Counted from the stretch's first letter, positions 22,363 through 31,739 are shown. The stretch is 64,000 bases of DNA from Hydractinia symbiolongicarpus (GCF_029227915.1 NC_079878.1:18726001-18790000), one strand, 5' to 3'. The notes: a model not told the origin generated them from the letters alone. A program made the numbers and translations.

Positions 22363-23620
22363 TTGAAGATGTAGATTTGGCTCTAGATAATGCAGCTGAA
22401 AATGGTCACATCGAGATTGTTAAACTGTGCAAAGAGTGGGGTGCGACGAATTTTAATGGGACCATTAATAAGGCAGCTGAAAATGGTCACATTGAGATTG
22501 TTAAGATGTTCAAAGAGTGGGGTGTGACAGAATTTGATAGGCCCATGATACGTGCAGCTGAAAATGGTCACATTGAGATTGTTAAATTGTGCAAAGAGTG
22601 GGGTGCGACGAATTTTAATGGGACCATGAGCCTTGCAGCTGAAAATGGTCACATTGAGATTGTTAAGATGTGCAAAGAGTGGGGTGCGACAGACTTTAAT
22701 TGGGCTCTACGAAATGCAGCTGAAAATGGTCACATCGAGATTGTTAAACTGTGCAAAGAGTGGGGTGCGACGAACTTTAATAGGGCCATGGGACTTGCAG
22801 CTGAAAATGGTCACATCGAGATTGTTAAACTGTGCAAAGAATGGGGTGCGACATACTTTAATGAGGCCATGAGACTTGCAGCTGTCAATGGTCACATTGA
22901 GATTGTTAAACTGTGCAAAGAGTGGGGTGTGACAGACTTTAATTGGGCCATTCTTAATGCAGCTGTCAATGGTCACATCGAGATTGTTAAACTGTGCAAA
23001 GAGTGGGGTGCGACAGATTTTGATTGGGCCATGAACCTTGCAGCTGAAAATAGTCACATCGAGATGGTTAAGATGTTCAAAGAGTGGGGTGCCACAGACT
23101 TTAATGGGGCCATGGCACTTGCAGCTGAAAATGGTCACATCGAGATTGTTAAACTGTGCAAAGAGTGGGGTGCGACGAACTTTAATAGGGCCATGGGACT
23201 TGCCGCTGAAAATAGTCACATCGAGATGGTTAAGATGTTCAAAGAGTGGGGTGCCACAGACTTTAATGGGGCCACTTGCAGCTGAAAATGGTCACATCGA
23301 GATTGTTAAACTGTGCAAAGAGTGGGGTGAGACAGACTTTAATGGGGCTCTAGAAAGTGCAGCTGTCAATGGTCACATCGAGAGCGACAGATTTTGATTG
23401 GGCTCTAGAAATGGCAGCTGAAAATGGTCACATCGAGATTGTTGTATTGCTGCGTGGTTTTGATGTCATTCATGATGAATTGCTGCGGCATGATCACAAG
23501 CGTAATTTTTATGCAAAACTATGGAATGAGGTAATGCCAGTGGCGTGGCATCCGGATCGATATTGGAATTGGTGTTTTGATGAAGAAGAAAAGCGCGAGA
23601 TATCTAAATTATGGAAGTAA
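22149..23620 (+). pseudogene. ankyrin-like repeat protein with TIR-encoded N-terminus (frameshifted)
   Basis: The first 71 residues (MSSVPENFPTYNKAMSFFRN onwards, amphipathic helical) are encoded in the TIR and are identical to the N-terminus of the polymerase reading frame at the other end. Then follow about 13 near-identical 28-residue units (AAENGHIEIVKLCKEWGATN type), an ankyrin-like repeat common in giant viruses, and a C-terminal cap with AWHPDRYWNWCFDEEEKRE. A small deletion at about 23,272 and a deletion of most of a unit near 23,385 shift the frame. Such proteins often bind host partners; the target here is unknown. Confidence 0.75.
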
Positions 23621-23670
23621 TGTCCAGTATTTTGATCCTGGTTGAGGTTTAAAAAATCTATAATAAAGAG

Positions 23671-23991
23671 ATGCCTTTCCTATCCGCAGAACAATTTGAT
23701 GCCTTGAAATCAGAACACGAGAGCATTATGAAGTGGCGTGATGTTCCCACTGGAATCATATTCAAAATTGAGTATGTTGAAGAGATCAAGACCAAAAAAG
23801 GTGATGCAACTGTCATCACATTGATCGATTGCGATGGTGAACGATTTCAAGCATGGGCAACGAGTGTGCTGAGAGAAGCTTCGATAGGTCGAACAGGTCA
23901 GATGTTCATCAAATCACTGGGAAAGAAACAATCTACGAAGAATCCTGGTCAATTTTACTATGATTACGACCTTGTGGAAGTGGAGGACTAA
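23671..23991 (+). CDS. small protein, possible OB-fold DNA-binding
   Basis: 106 residues. Strand-rich sequence IIFKIEYVEEIKTKKGDATV, FQAWATSVLREA and a YYDYDLVEVED C-terminus suggests an OB fold like that of single-stranded DNA-binding proteins. No membrane segment. The ATG sits directly behind TATAATAAAGAG. It takes the map slot of the larger unrecognised protein of P1 and P4. The function is inferred from fold impression and position only. Confidence 0.5.
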   Translation: MPFLSAEQFDALKSEHESIMKWRDVPTGIIFKIEYVEEIKTKKGDATVITLIDCDGERFQAWATSVLREASIGRTGQMFIKSLGKKQSTKNPGQFYYDYDLVEVED

Positions 23992-24000
23992 AAAGTAATC

Positions 24001-24026
24001 TTTTGTGACTGGAGACAGTCACAAAA
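24001..24026. terminator. hairpin after the OB-like gene
   Basis: TTTTGTGACT and AGTCACAAAA pair perfectly around GGAGAC, nine bases past the stop codon. Confidence 0.8.
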
Positions 24027-24059
24027 ATAACGAAAGCCTGGCGCTGTTCACATAAACAC

Positions 24060-24320
24060 ATGGACAAACTGCGACAAGAAGCTAAAGTCTTAGGTCTCAA
24101 AGGGTACTCCACGCTGAAGCGAATAGACCTTGTTGAATCCATACGCAAGGTCAAGTATAAGGATGCGTCGACACAAACGGACGGACCGTACTGCGAGCCT
24201 TGTGCTAAAATTGCATGGGAGAAAAATCTTGAACAATATTTGAGGGATCTCGCTCAGCGACGTGTCGTACATGATGGCGACTTGCTCATAGATCAAGATA
24301 CGGGAGAAGTGATCGTCTAG
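24060..24320 (+). CDS. SAP-like protein with a CxxC pair
   Basis: 86 residues. The N-terminal 35 (LRQEAKVLGLKGYSTLKRID) look like a SAP/HeH DNA-binding helix pair. Then YKDASTQTDG and a CEPC knuckle. P4 62,749-63,027 is a clear homologue with the same KVKYKDASTQTDG block. Probably DNA-binding; partner unknown. Confidence 0.6.
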   Translation: MDKLRQEAKVLGLKGYSTLKRIDLVESIRKVKYKDASTQTDGPYCEPCAKIAWEKNLEQYLRDLAQRRVVHDGDLLIDQDTGEVIV

Positions 24321-24342
24321 TATGTTGACCAACATATTAGAC
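24315..24342. terminator. hairpin at the 3' end of the SAP-like gene
   Basis: GTCTAGTATGTTG and CAACATATTAGAC pair with one mismatch. It begins inside the last codons and includes the stop. It lies between the convergent ends of this gene and the next. Confidence 0.75.
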
Positions 24343-24362
24343 TCTGTAAGCGGGTGGAGACT

Positions 24363-25057
24363 CTAAGTAGCGCTGACATACTGCACAGATTGAAGTTTTT
24401 TCAAAATTTCATCTTTGGCTTCTTGCCTGCCTTGTGCTAGCAACTCTGCGCGTTCATTCTCGTTGATGGATTTCACAGCTTTTTTCGTTCGTTGTCGGAT
24501 CTGCTCCTTGAGTATCATGTAGCGCTGTTTTTCCTGCATGATCCATGTAAACTCGTAGTCTGAAATTGTACCATCTTAGATCGCTCTGGAAATCTTATCG
24601 TATACAGTGTCTAGCTTCGACTCTGCCAGGAGTTTGATGCATTCGTGCTTGTGCCCTTGTGCTCTAGTCGCTTCGAGGCATTCTTGAGGCCTACTTGGCC
24701 CATTCCCACTGCAAGAGCCGCGGCTTCAAGACCAATTGCTATGGGGGCTCCGAATCCGGTTGCAAGCGTGGCAATACCTGCTGCGGAGGTGATGACAGTA
24801 ACAGCAATCATGCCATGATCAGCATAGCGAAGCCCCATCCCCCGAAGCTTGAACTTTTTGTAGAGATTTTCTCTCTCTTTGATCTCAGACCGCAGGTACT
24901 GCTCAATTTCTTCGATCTTTTTTAGTCTGTAGACCTGACTTTCTTGCTTCTGCGGAGACGGGCTTCGCCCTTCCGCTGACATGGCCGCCAGGCGATCAGG
25001 CTCCTGCTCAGGCGCACTTGGCGGTAAAGTTGGGTAAAGCTTCATTGTATCAGCCAT
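24363..25057 (-). pseudogene. glycine-rich membrane protein (broken)
   Basis: The start ATG directly follows the minor capsid stop (TAAATG). N-terminal proline-rich head with the DRLAA micro-repeat, then charged helices (YRLKKIEEIEQYLRSEIKER), two glycine/alanine-rich membrane segments (VTVITSAAGIATLATGFGAP, LEAAALAVGMGQVGL), then a frameshift near 24,660 and an in-frame stop near 24,580 before a helical tail. Homologues in P1, P3 and P4. The membrane segments resemble those of virion membrane or membrane-lytic proteins, but the role is unknown. Confidence 0.65.
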
Positions 25058-25729
25058 TTATTCTATGAGTAAATGCATCGTAATTCCGACGAACGAAACA
25101 TTTTTTACGTGATGATGCTCGTCCGTCAGCATGAACTCCAGTCTGTCTGTTGAGCCTTTCAAAGGAAGGTAGATTGGAGTGTCAAAACTCCATGTAAGCA
25201 TGTCTCCCCATGCGTTTAACTCTTTGGTGGGAAGCAAAGCAAGAATTTTTGATTTTTTTCCGTTAAGCAGGCAGTCATCTTCATCCAGCTGGGGGCAAAC
25301 GAGTCTTAATCTTTGGTACACGTCAGTTTTGTAGTAGCTGTCATAGTCGCCTTTGGTAAAGTACTTTTTTGCAGGGTCGTAGGGTAGCCCCATAAGCTCC
25401 CGTAGTTTTCGATGGATTACCACAGTATACCCGTCACTAACCCTAAGTCTGCAGAGTCCATTTTTCAGGACAAACAGCTTAATCTTGTCCCCTGCTTGGC
25501 TGTTGACGATGGCCGCGATATCTTCAATCTTGTACAAACCGTTCATTATTTCAATTCGGGTAACAGTCTGATCAGGTCCTACTTTGCGTATTGTAAAATC
25601 GTTGTTACTGTAGAGGTTCAGCCATACGGGCCTGATACTTATTGATTTCAGGGCAATTCTCGTGTCCTGCCCTAGGTAATCGTCAAAAATCGTAGGCTTC
25701 TCTATATCCGTGACATACAGCTGTCTCAT
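25058..25729 (-). CDS. minor capsid (penton-like) protein
   Basis: 223 residues, intact. The pattern MNGLYKIEDIAAIVNSQ followed by a strand pair and VIHRKLRELMGLPYD matches the 'g-Y-x-x-E-x-L, iN, ... LGf' signature of Polinton minor capsid proteins, which form the single-jelly-roll vertex pentamers. Strand-rich throughout, no membrane segment. The stop TAA is fused to the next ATG. It is read divergently from 25,746 with only 16 bp between the start codons. P3 and P4 copies are broken. Confidence 0.65.
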   Translation of the reverse strand: MRQLYVTDIEKPTIFDDYLGQDTRIALKSISIRPVWLNLYSNNDFTIRKVGPDQTVTRIEIMNGLYKIEDIAAIVNSQAGDKIKLFVLKNGLCRLRVSDGYTVVIHRKLRELMGLPYDPAKKYFTKGDYDSYYKTDVYQRLRLVCPQLDEDDCLLNGKKSKILALLPTKELNAWGDMLTWSFDTPIYLPLKGSTDRLEFMLTDEHHHVKNVSFVGITMHLLIE

Positions 25730-25748
25730 GTTTCTTTAAAAAAACATG
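25727..25748. promoter_or_regulatory. palindromic divergent start region
   Basis: CATGTTT and AAACATG form perfect arms around an A/T-rich core, and each arm contains the start codon of one of the two divergent genes. P3 has the same arrangement with other arms (49,416-49,439). Confidence 0.75.
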
Positions 25749-26891
25749 AACATTTGTAGCTATAACCACAAGGCAAAATACAAGTCCAATAGAGGTGAAT
25801 GGCCTCTCGGTGTAATTAATCTAGAACATCAAGACCTCTACGTTTCTACAGAATCGCACATTCCCGTGACCTTCTCGATGTTCACGAAATACCCAAAAAA
25901 AGTCCCCACTAACCTGTTGAACGACCCCGTAAGTGTAAATTGGACCGGTCAAGCCCTTGGCTACTGGAATATACAAGTTAATTTCGCTTGTCATTGCGCT
26001 AGCACCGCCCTGGGTATATCCGCCAAACACTTGAATGGCTCCGTGCCTCTCATCAACAGTATCTTTAAATTCCACGTCTATTACCACATGCGGCGTATCC
26101 TAGCGAGAATGAAGGTACCCATGCCATACGATGACGGCTTTTCTCAATACGAGAACCCCTACTCTACATCTGGATATGCCCAGATTTGTCGTGAATATGG
26201 TGCCGACCCCAATGCCCAATACAAGTTTAAGGCTCTTATGTCCTCGCTCACAAATGGTAGATGGTGGCCGCAAGTAGATGGTGATTGGGCCAAGTTTATA
26301 ATGCCTACGAGCCAAGGCCTGACATCGGAAGGTCTGTCGAAGCTTAGCGAGAGTATTCGTGTTTACGTGATTTTACTACTAGGGTCCCAAGCTGATGCCA
26401 AGGCATCCCTTATAGGTTCGGATGCTGACAATTTTACAGCGAGACAGATACTACTACAGAAATTCGAAGCCATGGTACAACGTGAGGAGAACGTAGGCCA
26501 CGATATAACCGAGTTTCAAAAGGTGCTTCAATATGCCAGGACCCCAGTGAATTTTGCCGTGATGCACCACGTGTACATGCTACCATCTGATATGAACCTG
26601 CGTATTGGTAAAATTGTGGGGTATAACAACAACATCTTGATTGCGCCGGCCAGTGCGATGATTGGCATAACGCTAGACCTAAACAACAAGCCCATTACCA
26701 CACAGCCTCGAGGTTTAAAACGAGGTGCTACGCGGCAAGAAATATCGAGGTCCCTAACCCGGGGGTCTGAAAAGATGCCACCGATACCTCAGTCAGGTCT
26801 AGGAGATGGAAACCCTCACGAGGACACCAAGGCCACCTTGGTTACTGTGGGGGTAGGTCTCATCCTAACATATCTATGGATTAAAAAATAG
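25746..26891 (+). CDS. capsid-region protein with C-terminal membrane helix, unrecognised
   Basis: 381 residues, intact. Conserved in all four elements: an N-terminal globular part (LYVSTESHIPVTF, WNIQVNFACHCASTALGISA, YYHMRRILARMKVPMPYDDG), a helical middle (SEGLSKLSESIRVYVILLLG, REENVGHDITEFQKVLQYA), the block MNLRIGKIVGYNNNILIAP, then a proline/arginine-rich linker and a single C-terminal transmembrane helix (LVTVGVGLILTYLWIKK). Its place between capsid genes suggests a virion protein, perhaps an anchor or receptor-binding spike, but I do not recognise a family. Confidence 0.6.
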   Translation: MNICSYNHKAKYKSNRGEWPLGVINLEHQDLYVSTESHIPVTFSMFTKYPKKVPTNLLNDPVSVNWTGQALGYWNIQVNFACHCASTALGISAKHLNGSVPLINSIFKFHVYYHMRRILARMKVPMPYDDGFSQYENPYSTSGYAQICREYGADPNAQYKFKALMSSLTNGRWWPQVDGDWAKFIMPTSQGLTSEGLSKLSESIRVYVILLLGSQADAKASLIGSDADNFTARQILLQKFEAMVQREENVGHDITEFQKVLQYARTPVNFAVMHHVYMLPSDMNLRIGKIVGYNNNILIAPASAMIGITLDLNNKPITTQPRGLKRGATRQEISRSLTRGSEKMPPIPQSGLGDGNPHEDTKATLVTVGVGLILTYLWIKK

Positions 26892-26900
26892 GTGCTCATG

Positions 26901-26918
26901 CTGAGCCGCAAGGCGATC
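26901..26918. repeat. dispersed micro-repeat (intergenic copy)
   Basis: CTGAGCCGCAAGGCGATC, one of at least seven near-identical copies in P2. Others lie at 24,984, 27,658, 27,748, 28,129, 33,568 and, inverted, 30,950; one more lies in P4 at 59,509. In coding copies it usually reads DRLAA(Q). Confidence 0.8.
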
Positions 26919-26944
26919 TAATATGTTCGTCAACATACTAGATC
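26915..26944. terminator. hairpin between convergent genes
   Basis: GATCTAATATGTT and AACATACTAGATC pair with one mismatch around CGTC. It separates the 3' ends at 26,891 and 26,947. Confidence 0.8.
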
Positions 26945-26946
26945 AT

Positions 26947-28248
26947 CTACGACTTCTTGCCTCTCTTATATGCCACAACAAAAGCAGCAGCGGCGGCAGC
27001 GATTGCCATGTATAGATGCTTGGCTACATATTCGACAACTTTCGCAGCCACTCTGAAAAAGAACGAGACAACCGTGCCAATAATCCCTGGTAGCGCCGCA
27101 CCTGCCTTACCTGCCAGGTATTTCAAAAATTTTCCAAGCCTTTCCAGCTATTTTTGTATAAAACCTTTTTTTTTTTTTCCAGCGGCACCTGTAACTGCGA
27201 GTACGATGGTGGAAATCAGTAGACCAACAGCCGCCACGATGCTAGCTATAGTAACCCCCTGCTCCTTGAACAAGATTCTAAGCTTTTCAGCTAGAGATTT
27301 ATCGTCTTCTGCGATTTTCATCAGCGTTTCCTTAATTGCATTCAGTTGGCTCTGGGTGTCAGATGATAGTAAACCGTGTGCTTCTCGTACTGCTTCCTTT
27401 TGATCTTGGAGTCGTTCTACCTCTTCCCTAGCCTTTCCAAGGTCTTCGTTCCATATAGCTAGCTGCTCCTCGGATGCCCCAGGTGTAGCCTTCTTCGTCT
27501 CAAGCCTTTTCACCTTGGCTTCTGCTTTAGCGATCTCGCTGTCGTAGAAGATCATCTTGTTTTTCAAGTGCTTTAGGTTACCCTTTAGCGTTTGAAGCTC
27601 GAGGTTGAGCCCTCTTCTTTCACGCTCTGTGAAGCCAAAAGGAGTCTCTTGCTCTTGCTGAGCCGGTAGGCGATCGATCAGGCTCTCCGTTTCATCAAGG
27701 ACGATCTCGAGCAGCGGCATCACTTCGATATCATCGGCCTTCTCTTGCTGAGCCGCTAGGCGATCAACGTGAACAATCTCGTTAAGGAGTTTCTGAGCCA
27801 TCGCTTTACTGCCTTTGTTTGGTGTAGTATAGTCGGTAAACCCCATGGCTCGCAAGCGATTTGTACCTAACCTCCTCCGTATCTCGGCAACGCTCCTTAA
27901 TTCACCATGTCTTTTCGTGATCTCTATACCATCGAAAAGAAGCTGGTTTCCTCGTGCCTCAAACTCGTTGTAATATCTCGCGATTGGCTGCCCCAGCTCC
28001 TCACCAAGGTGTTCGTAAAGATCGTCGACCTTTGATTTTAATAGCTCTTCCCTCTGCCTTTTCGTCGTGTCAGTGAGGCCGCCTCGTGCTGAGCCGGATT
28101 GTTCATGATCTTGCTGCTGATGCTCTTGCAGAGCCGCCAGGCGATCTGGCGTTAAATTGGCATCAGGCTGAAGCGTACTGAAATCCTCGTATGGAATGTT
28201 TTCCTTTGGCGTAAAGTCGTCTCCTTCGTATATTGGATTAACCGGCAT
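26947..28248 (-). pseudogene. coiled-coil membrane protein (one nonsense mutation)
   Basis: Proline/glutamine-rich head with three DRLAA/DRLPA micro-repeats, the conserved AMGFTDYTTPNKGSKAMA block, a long heptad coiled coil (about residues 195-310), a hydrophobic segment (GVTIASIVAAVGLLISTIVL), a Lys-rich turn, and a second helical/hydrophobic tail. The open frame stops at 27,148 where a TAG stands in place of the Gln codon of the other copies; the same frame then stays open to 26,947. Otherwise intact. Role unknown; conserved next to the capsid gene in all elements. Confidence 0.7.
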
Positions 28249-28286
28249 TGCATTTATTTGAAACGAAAATCAGCTAATAATAAAGC
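28249..28286. promoter_or_regulatory. 38-bp divergent promoter region, MCP / coiled-coil gene
   Basis: Only 38 bp separate the two start codons. An AAATAAA box faces the minus-strand gene and TAATAATAAA faces the MCP. P1 also has 38 bp here, P4 29 bp. Confidence 0.65.
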
Positions 28287-29531
28287 ATGAGTAACATATT
28301 CGGAACTAAGCTTGATCCCTACGCGGAGATTAAAACAATGATGGCTATGAAAGGGAAGAAGCAGCGTGTAAAGGTAAGTCATGTGCCTGGTATGATTAAT
28401 CAGAACGAGGACTTGTATGTTGACATTCCCAACATGGGGCAGAACGATGTAATTTTTCCAGGCAGTATCAAACTACTTTTCGATCTGGAACTTACGGGAA
28501 CAAACACGAAGCGCACTATCGTCAGCAATATCGGCAAAGCCCTGGTGCAAAATCTTCGTATCACTTTGAATGGCAACGAGGTGCAAAATATTAGCGATTT
28601 CAGCACCCTAGCGATCTACCAGGATCTCTGGCTACCAAAATTTGATCGGGAAAACAACTTAATCCTAGAGGGGATCAATCCGAACGACGGTACAATCCGC
28701 GCCTTACAGGTCAAAGCGACTGATCATGTAGGCACGGATAAAGAAAAAGCGATCGTGGCAGCTTACGGCAACACCTTTTGCATCCCTGTCGGTAAAATGT
28801 TCGAACTCACGAGGGATCTGCCCTTTTACCAAGCAGGCTTACATGATAGGCTGCAATTCGTTATACATTTTGCATCATATGGTGACGTTATAAAGGATGG
28901 TGGTACCCCAGCTGTTGGAAGCACGGCAGCTAAACCCGCAGACAGTGCGTACAAGATCAGCAATATTTCGCTAGAGTTTGACAAGGTTAATAACGAGAGT
29001 CTCGCGAGCGCTATGATGTCACGGTATAGTCGTTTGGCGCTACCCTATGAAAGGGTTCTCCGTAGCAAGGTTGTCACGATAAAAAAGGCTGATACCAGCT
29101 ACAATTTGCAAATTGATACTCCAGCAAAAAGTTTAAAAGGCGTCTTATTATTGTTCGTAGACCCTGGAAAAGTGAAGGCTTACTCGGGTGCTAACGAGGT
29201 CTTCTACAACCCAAAGATCAAAAAAATCTCGATCATTGTCGAGGGTGAGCCTAATGAGCTCTACACGCACGCGATGCTCCCGAAAGATCACCTCGAGCAG
29301 ATTGTAAACTTATTCGGTAGCCACGATTCAAAGGTGACGATTGGGCAGTTTTTTACTGAGAGATACGCCCTGTTTGTTGATTTCCGAGCATCACCTGATC
29401 ATAGTCTCCATGGTTCCGGAAGGCCGTTACAGAGATTGTCAGACGGTATAACCTTGCATATGACAAAGAAAGCAGACGGAACAACGGGGATATTAAATGC
29501 TACGTTTTCCTACTTCAAGATGCTCAGCTGA
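28287..29531 (+). CDS. mcp: major capsid protein, double jelly-roll
   Basis: 414 residues. It forms the hexon-like shell of Polinton particles. Recognisable blocks: DLYVDIPNMGQNDVIFPGS, the LTGTNTKRTIVSNIGKALVQ strand region, YQDLWLPKFDR, NTFCIPVGKMFELTRD, LQFVIHFASYGDVI, LEFDKV, LALPYERVLRSK, YNPKIKKISIIVEG, and a C-terminal GSGRPLQRLSDG. The last frame differs from the other copies because a G run near 29,488 is one base short; in the adjacent frame the conserved end continues to 29,569. That makes either a slightly altered C-terminus or an assembly error. Confidence 0.85.
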   Translation: MSNIFGTKLDPYAEIKTMMAMKGKKQRVKVSHVPGMINQNEDLYVDIPNMGQNDVIFPGSIKLLFDLELTGTNTKRTIVSNIGKALVQNLRITLNGNEVQNISDFSTLAIYQDLWLPKFDRENNLILEGINPNDGTIRALQVKATDHVGTDKEKAIVAAYGNTFCIPVGKMFELTRDLPFYQAGLHDRLQFVIHFASYGDVIKDGGTPAVGSTAAKPADSAYKISNISLEFDKVNNESLASAMMSRYSRLALPYERVLRSKVVTIKKADTSYNLQIDTPAKSLKGVLLLFVDPGKVKAYSGANEVFYNPKIKKISIIVEGEPNELYTHAMLPKDHLEQIVNLFGSHDSKVTIGQFFTERYALFVDFRASPDHSLHGSGRPLQRLSDGITLHMTKKADGTTGILNATFSYFKMLS

Positions 29532-29576
29532 ACATCTTAGATGGGCGTTTTCACAGTGTCGAATATTAAAATAAAG

Positions 29577-29975
29577 ATGGCAAGCATATTAGTACTCACG
29601 GGTGGAGCTATAATCAATGCCCTCGCGTTTAGCGGATCGAATTACTTAATCAGTAAGCTGTCAGGCCATGGTGAGGCCGAGCGTAAAAAGCGTGATAAAG
29701 CAATTGAACAACTTCAAGCTGCTCAACAAGCACAGAGGGTAAGAGATCGGCAGGTAAAAGATTGGTATAACCATCAACGAGAGCTGAAAAGGCAAGCTGG
29801 AGAGAGCTTGGAGGAGCTCGATGAAGGTATGAGAGACTATTACATCGCAACGATCGAGAAGGCTCCTAAGTTATCCGACTTCTACACGCCCAGCAAGCAG
29901 CAACAAGACGGTGAGCTAACGTTCATCGTAGGATCACTAGCCCTCCTTGGTTTTGCAGCGTACAAGTTCGCCTAG
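29577..29975 (+). CDS. small membrane protein upstream of integrase
   Basis: 132 residues, counted from the ATG behind AATAAAG (an earlier in-frame Met exists, but the homologues start here). Hydrophobic N-terminus (MASILVLTGGAIINALAFSG), then LISKLSGHGEAERKK, a charged helix, KQQQDGELTF and a short C-terminal membrane segment (IVGSLALLGFAAYKFA). Intact in P2, P3 and P4, so it appears to be under constraint. Function unknown. Confidence 0.75.
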   Translation: MASILVLTGGAIINALAFSGSNYLISKLSGHGEAERKKRDKAIEQLQAAQQAQRVRDRQVKDWYNHQRELKRQAGESLEELDEGMRDYYIATIEKAPKLSDFYTPSKQQQDGELTFIVGSLALLGFAAYKFA

Positions 29976-30002
29976 CGTCTCCACAGGAGTTATATGTAAA
30001 AT

Positions 30003-30033
30003 GTTTTCGACATGTAATAAACATGTCGAAAAC
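30003..30033. terminator. palindrome spanning the integrase start
   Basis: GTTTTCGACATG and CATGTCGAAAAC are perfect 12-base arms around TAATAAA. The right arm contains the integrase ATG; the whole follows the stop at 29,975. Confidence 0.85.
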
Positions 30034-31060
30034 ACCCACAGAGAAGGAAAAATTGAGCAGTATTTACTATCAGCCCACACATCTCTGGATCGGAAACGAA
30101 GCCATTGAAAAACTTGTTGAACTTAGTGGTTTGTCTATGAAAAAGGTCAAAATCTACCTTGCCCACCAGGCATTCTGGCAGGTTCACATTCCAGGGCCAA
30201 AGGTGGTAAAACATCCTCATTACACCGTTACAGTTCCAAATGCAGTACATCAATTTGATTTGCTTAGCATGCCTCATGATAGCCTGTATGGCTCGAAATA
30301 CAAATACATTCTTACTGGAATTGACATTGCCAGCAGGTTCAAAGTGGCGAGACCCCTGCGAACGAAAAAGGCTGCAGAAGTGGCCAAAATGATCGAGGAC
30401 ATTTACGCGAAGCCCGGAGGCAAGGCCAGACCCTTGACGTGGCCCGAGACTGTCATGATAGATGCAGGAACCGAGTTCCTTGCAGACGTTACAAAGACCT
30501 TTCAAAAACATGACGTCAAGATCGACAGGACGGTGACAAAGTACCATCATAGACACACTGCCTTTGTGGAAAACTTCAACAAGCAGCTCGCGAGGCGTCT
30601 CTTCAAGGCTCAAGATGCTCAAGAGCTCAACGAAGAGGGAAAAGTCTCGACGATATGGGTCAAGCAACTCTACAAAATTGTGGATCAGATGAACAACACC
30701 AAAACCGCTGGAATCAAGATGAAACCTATCAATGCAGTCAAACTCGACGAGGTTCCACAAAAAGCGAGTTATAAGCCTGACAAGAAGCCTCTTTCAGAAG
30801 ATGGTCTCTACCGATATTTGATGCAGCCTGGTGAAGAGCATGGAGATCAGAGAAGACGTGCAACAGATATGATTTGGTCGAAAAAAACGTTCCATTTGGA
30901 CCGCATCGTCAACGAACCAGACAACCGAACGATGTACTACCTTGCAGATGGGTCGCCTAGCGGCTCCGCAGGAGCGCTAGAGCGTGTGTTTGTGAAAGAA
31001 GAGCTTTTGCGGGTTCCTGAAGACACGAAGCTGCCTCCTGACTCGGTTAAACAATGGTAA
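30023..31060 (+). CDS. int: retroviral-type integrase
   Basis: 345 residues, intact. N-terminal helical Zn-like region without clear HHCC, then the rve core: first Asp in HQFDLLSM (about residue 74), second in MIDAGTEF (about 148), Glu in AFVENFNK (about 183). C-terminal chromo/SH3-like part with SEDGLYRYLMQPGEEH and DRIVNEPD, then a copy of the dispersed micro-repeat read in another frame (DGSPSGSAGA). It joins the element ends to target DNA. The integrity of all three acidic residues makes it the best candidate for an active enzyme in the window. Confidence 0.92.
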   Translation: MSKTPTEKEKLSSIYYQPTHLWIGNEAIEKLVELSGLSMKKVKIYLAHQAFWQVHIPGPKVVKHPHYTVTVPNAVHQFDLLSMPHDSLYGSKYKYILTGIDIASRFKVARPLRTKKAAEVAKMIEDIYAKPGGKARPLTWPETVMIDAGTEFLADVTKTFQKHDVKIDRTVTKYHHRHTAFVENFNKQLARRLFKAQDAQELNEEGKVSTIWVKQLYKIVDQMNNTKTAGIKMKPINAVKLDEVPQKASYKPDKKPLSEDGLYRYLMQPGEEHGDQRRRATDMIWSKKTFHLDRIVNEPDNRTMYYLADGSPSGSAGALERVFVKEELLRVPEDTKLPPDSVKQW

Positions 31061-31135
31061 ATTTCTCGAGCCCGAGCCATTTCACAGGTTCCCCTGCTAC
31101 GGGGGAACCGCTCAGTTGATACCCATAAGCGTAGT

Positions 31136-31160
31136 TAATGTGAACCTGTAGCTCACATTA
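31136..31160. terminator. hairpin between convergent integrase and cysteine-protein genes
   Basis: TAATGTGA and TCACATTA pair perfectly around a nine-base loop, between the 3' ends at 31,060 and 31,174. Confidence 0.75.
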
Positions 31161-31173
31161 CCAACATAAAGTC

Positions 31174-31729
31174 TTAGTCATCCTCGGAGTCCTCAGAGTC
31201 GTCAATCGGATGAAGGCGGGTATAATCATAAGGATGTAGGGTATAGAATGGATAGCCATAGACGATTCCCTTGAAAACATTTAGCTCGCTATCAAGGTCG
31301 ATGATGTCAACCAATGCCCTGTCATCGATTTGAATGTTTAGTATGTCGCCAATTTTCTCCAAGTCTGCCAGATCCGAGAGCCTTAAGTCCTTATCCTTGA
31401 TAATCTCGTAGCAGAGCATGCCCCACTTGTTCACCTCAGCGGAAACAATATGCAAATCCCGGTCTTTAATATCAGCCTCGATCTCCTCATCTTTCTCCTC
31501 ACAGGGAATTGTTGCCCACGGCTTTTCACCCGATGCTACTCTGTCTAGAAGCTCGTCATCATCTGGATATACAAACCCCTCGTAGTATGGTCCATTTCTA
31601 AATCTAAAATTTTTCCAAACACTGTGAACAATAACCGGTAGTAGATCCTGCCTCGATGCAGCATCTCAGCACAGGTACCTGAATATCGTAAAAGTTTCTA
31701 AGTTGCAAGCTCTCTACATAGGCCTCCAT
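31174..31729 (-). pseudogene. conserved cysteine protein with acidic C-terminus (frameshifted)
   Basis: Start MEAYVESLQLRNFYDIQVPV, then RCCIEAGS and CSQC, so four cysteines that could bind zinc. An A run near 31,607 has one extra base relative to P4, which shifts the frame; the remainder (LHIVSAEVNKWGMLCYE.., SDLADLEKIGDILN, DDSEDSEDD at the end) is open. P4 57,812 is the intact version. Function unknown; the acidic tail could mediate protein contacts. Confidence 0.6.
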
Positions 31730-31739
31730 TTTTTTCTTA

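Noticed and set aside
22383-23219. Long antisense open frames in the ankyrin array
   Set aside because: They repeat with the 84-bp unit and are a by-product of the sense coding; no start context or homology.
22374-23450. CRISPR-like regular repeats
   Set aside because: The repeats are contiguous coding units without unique spacers.
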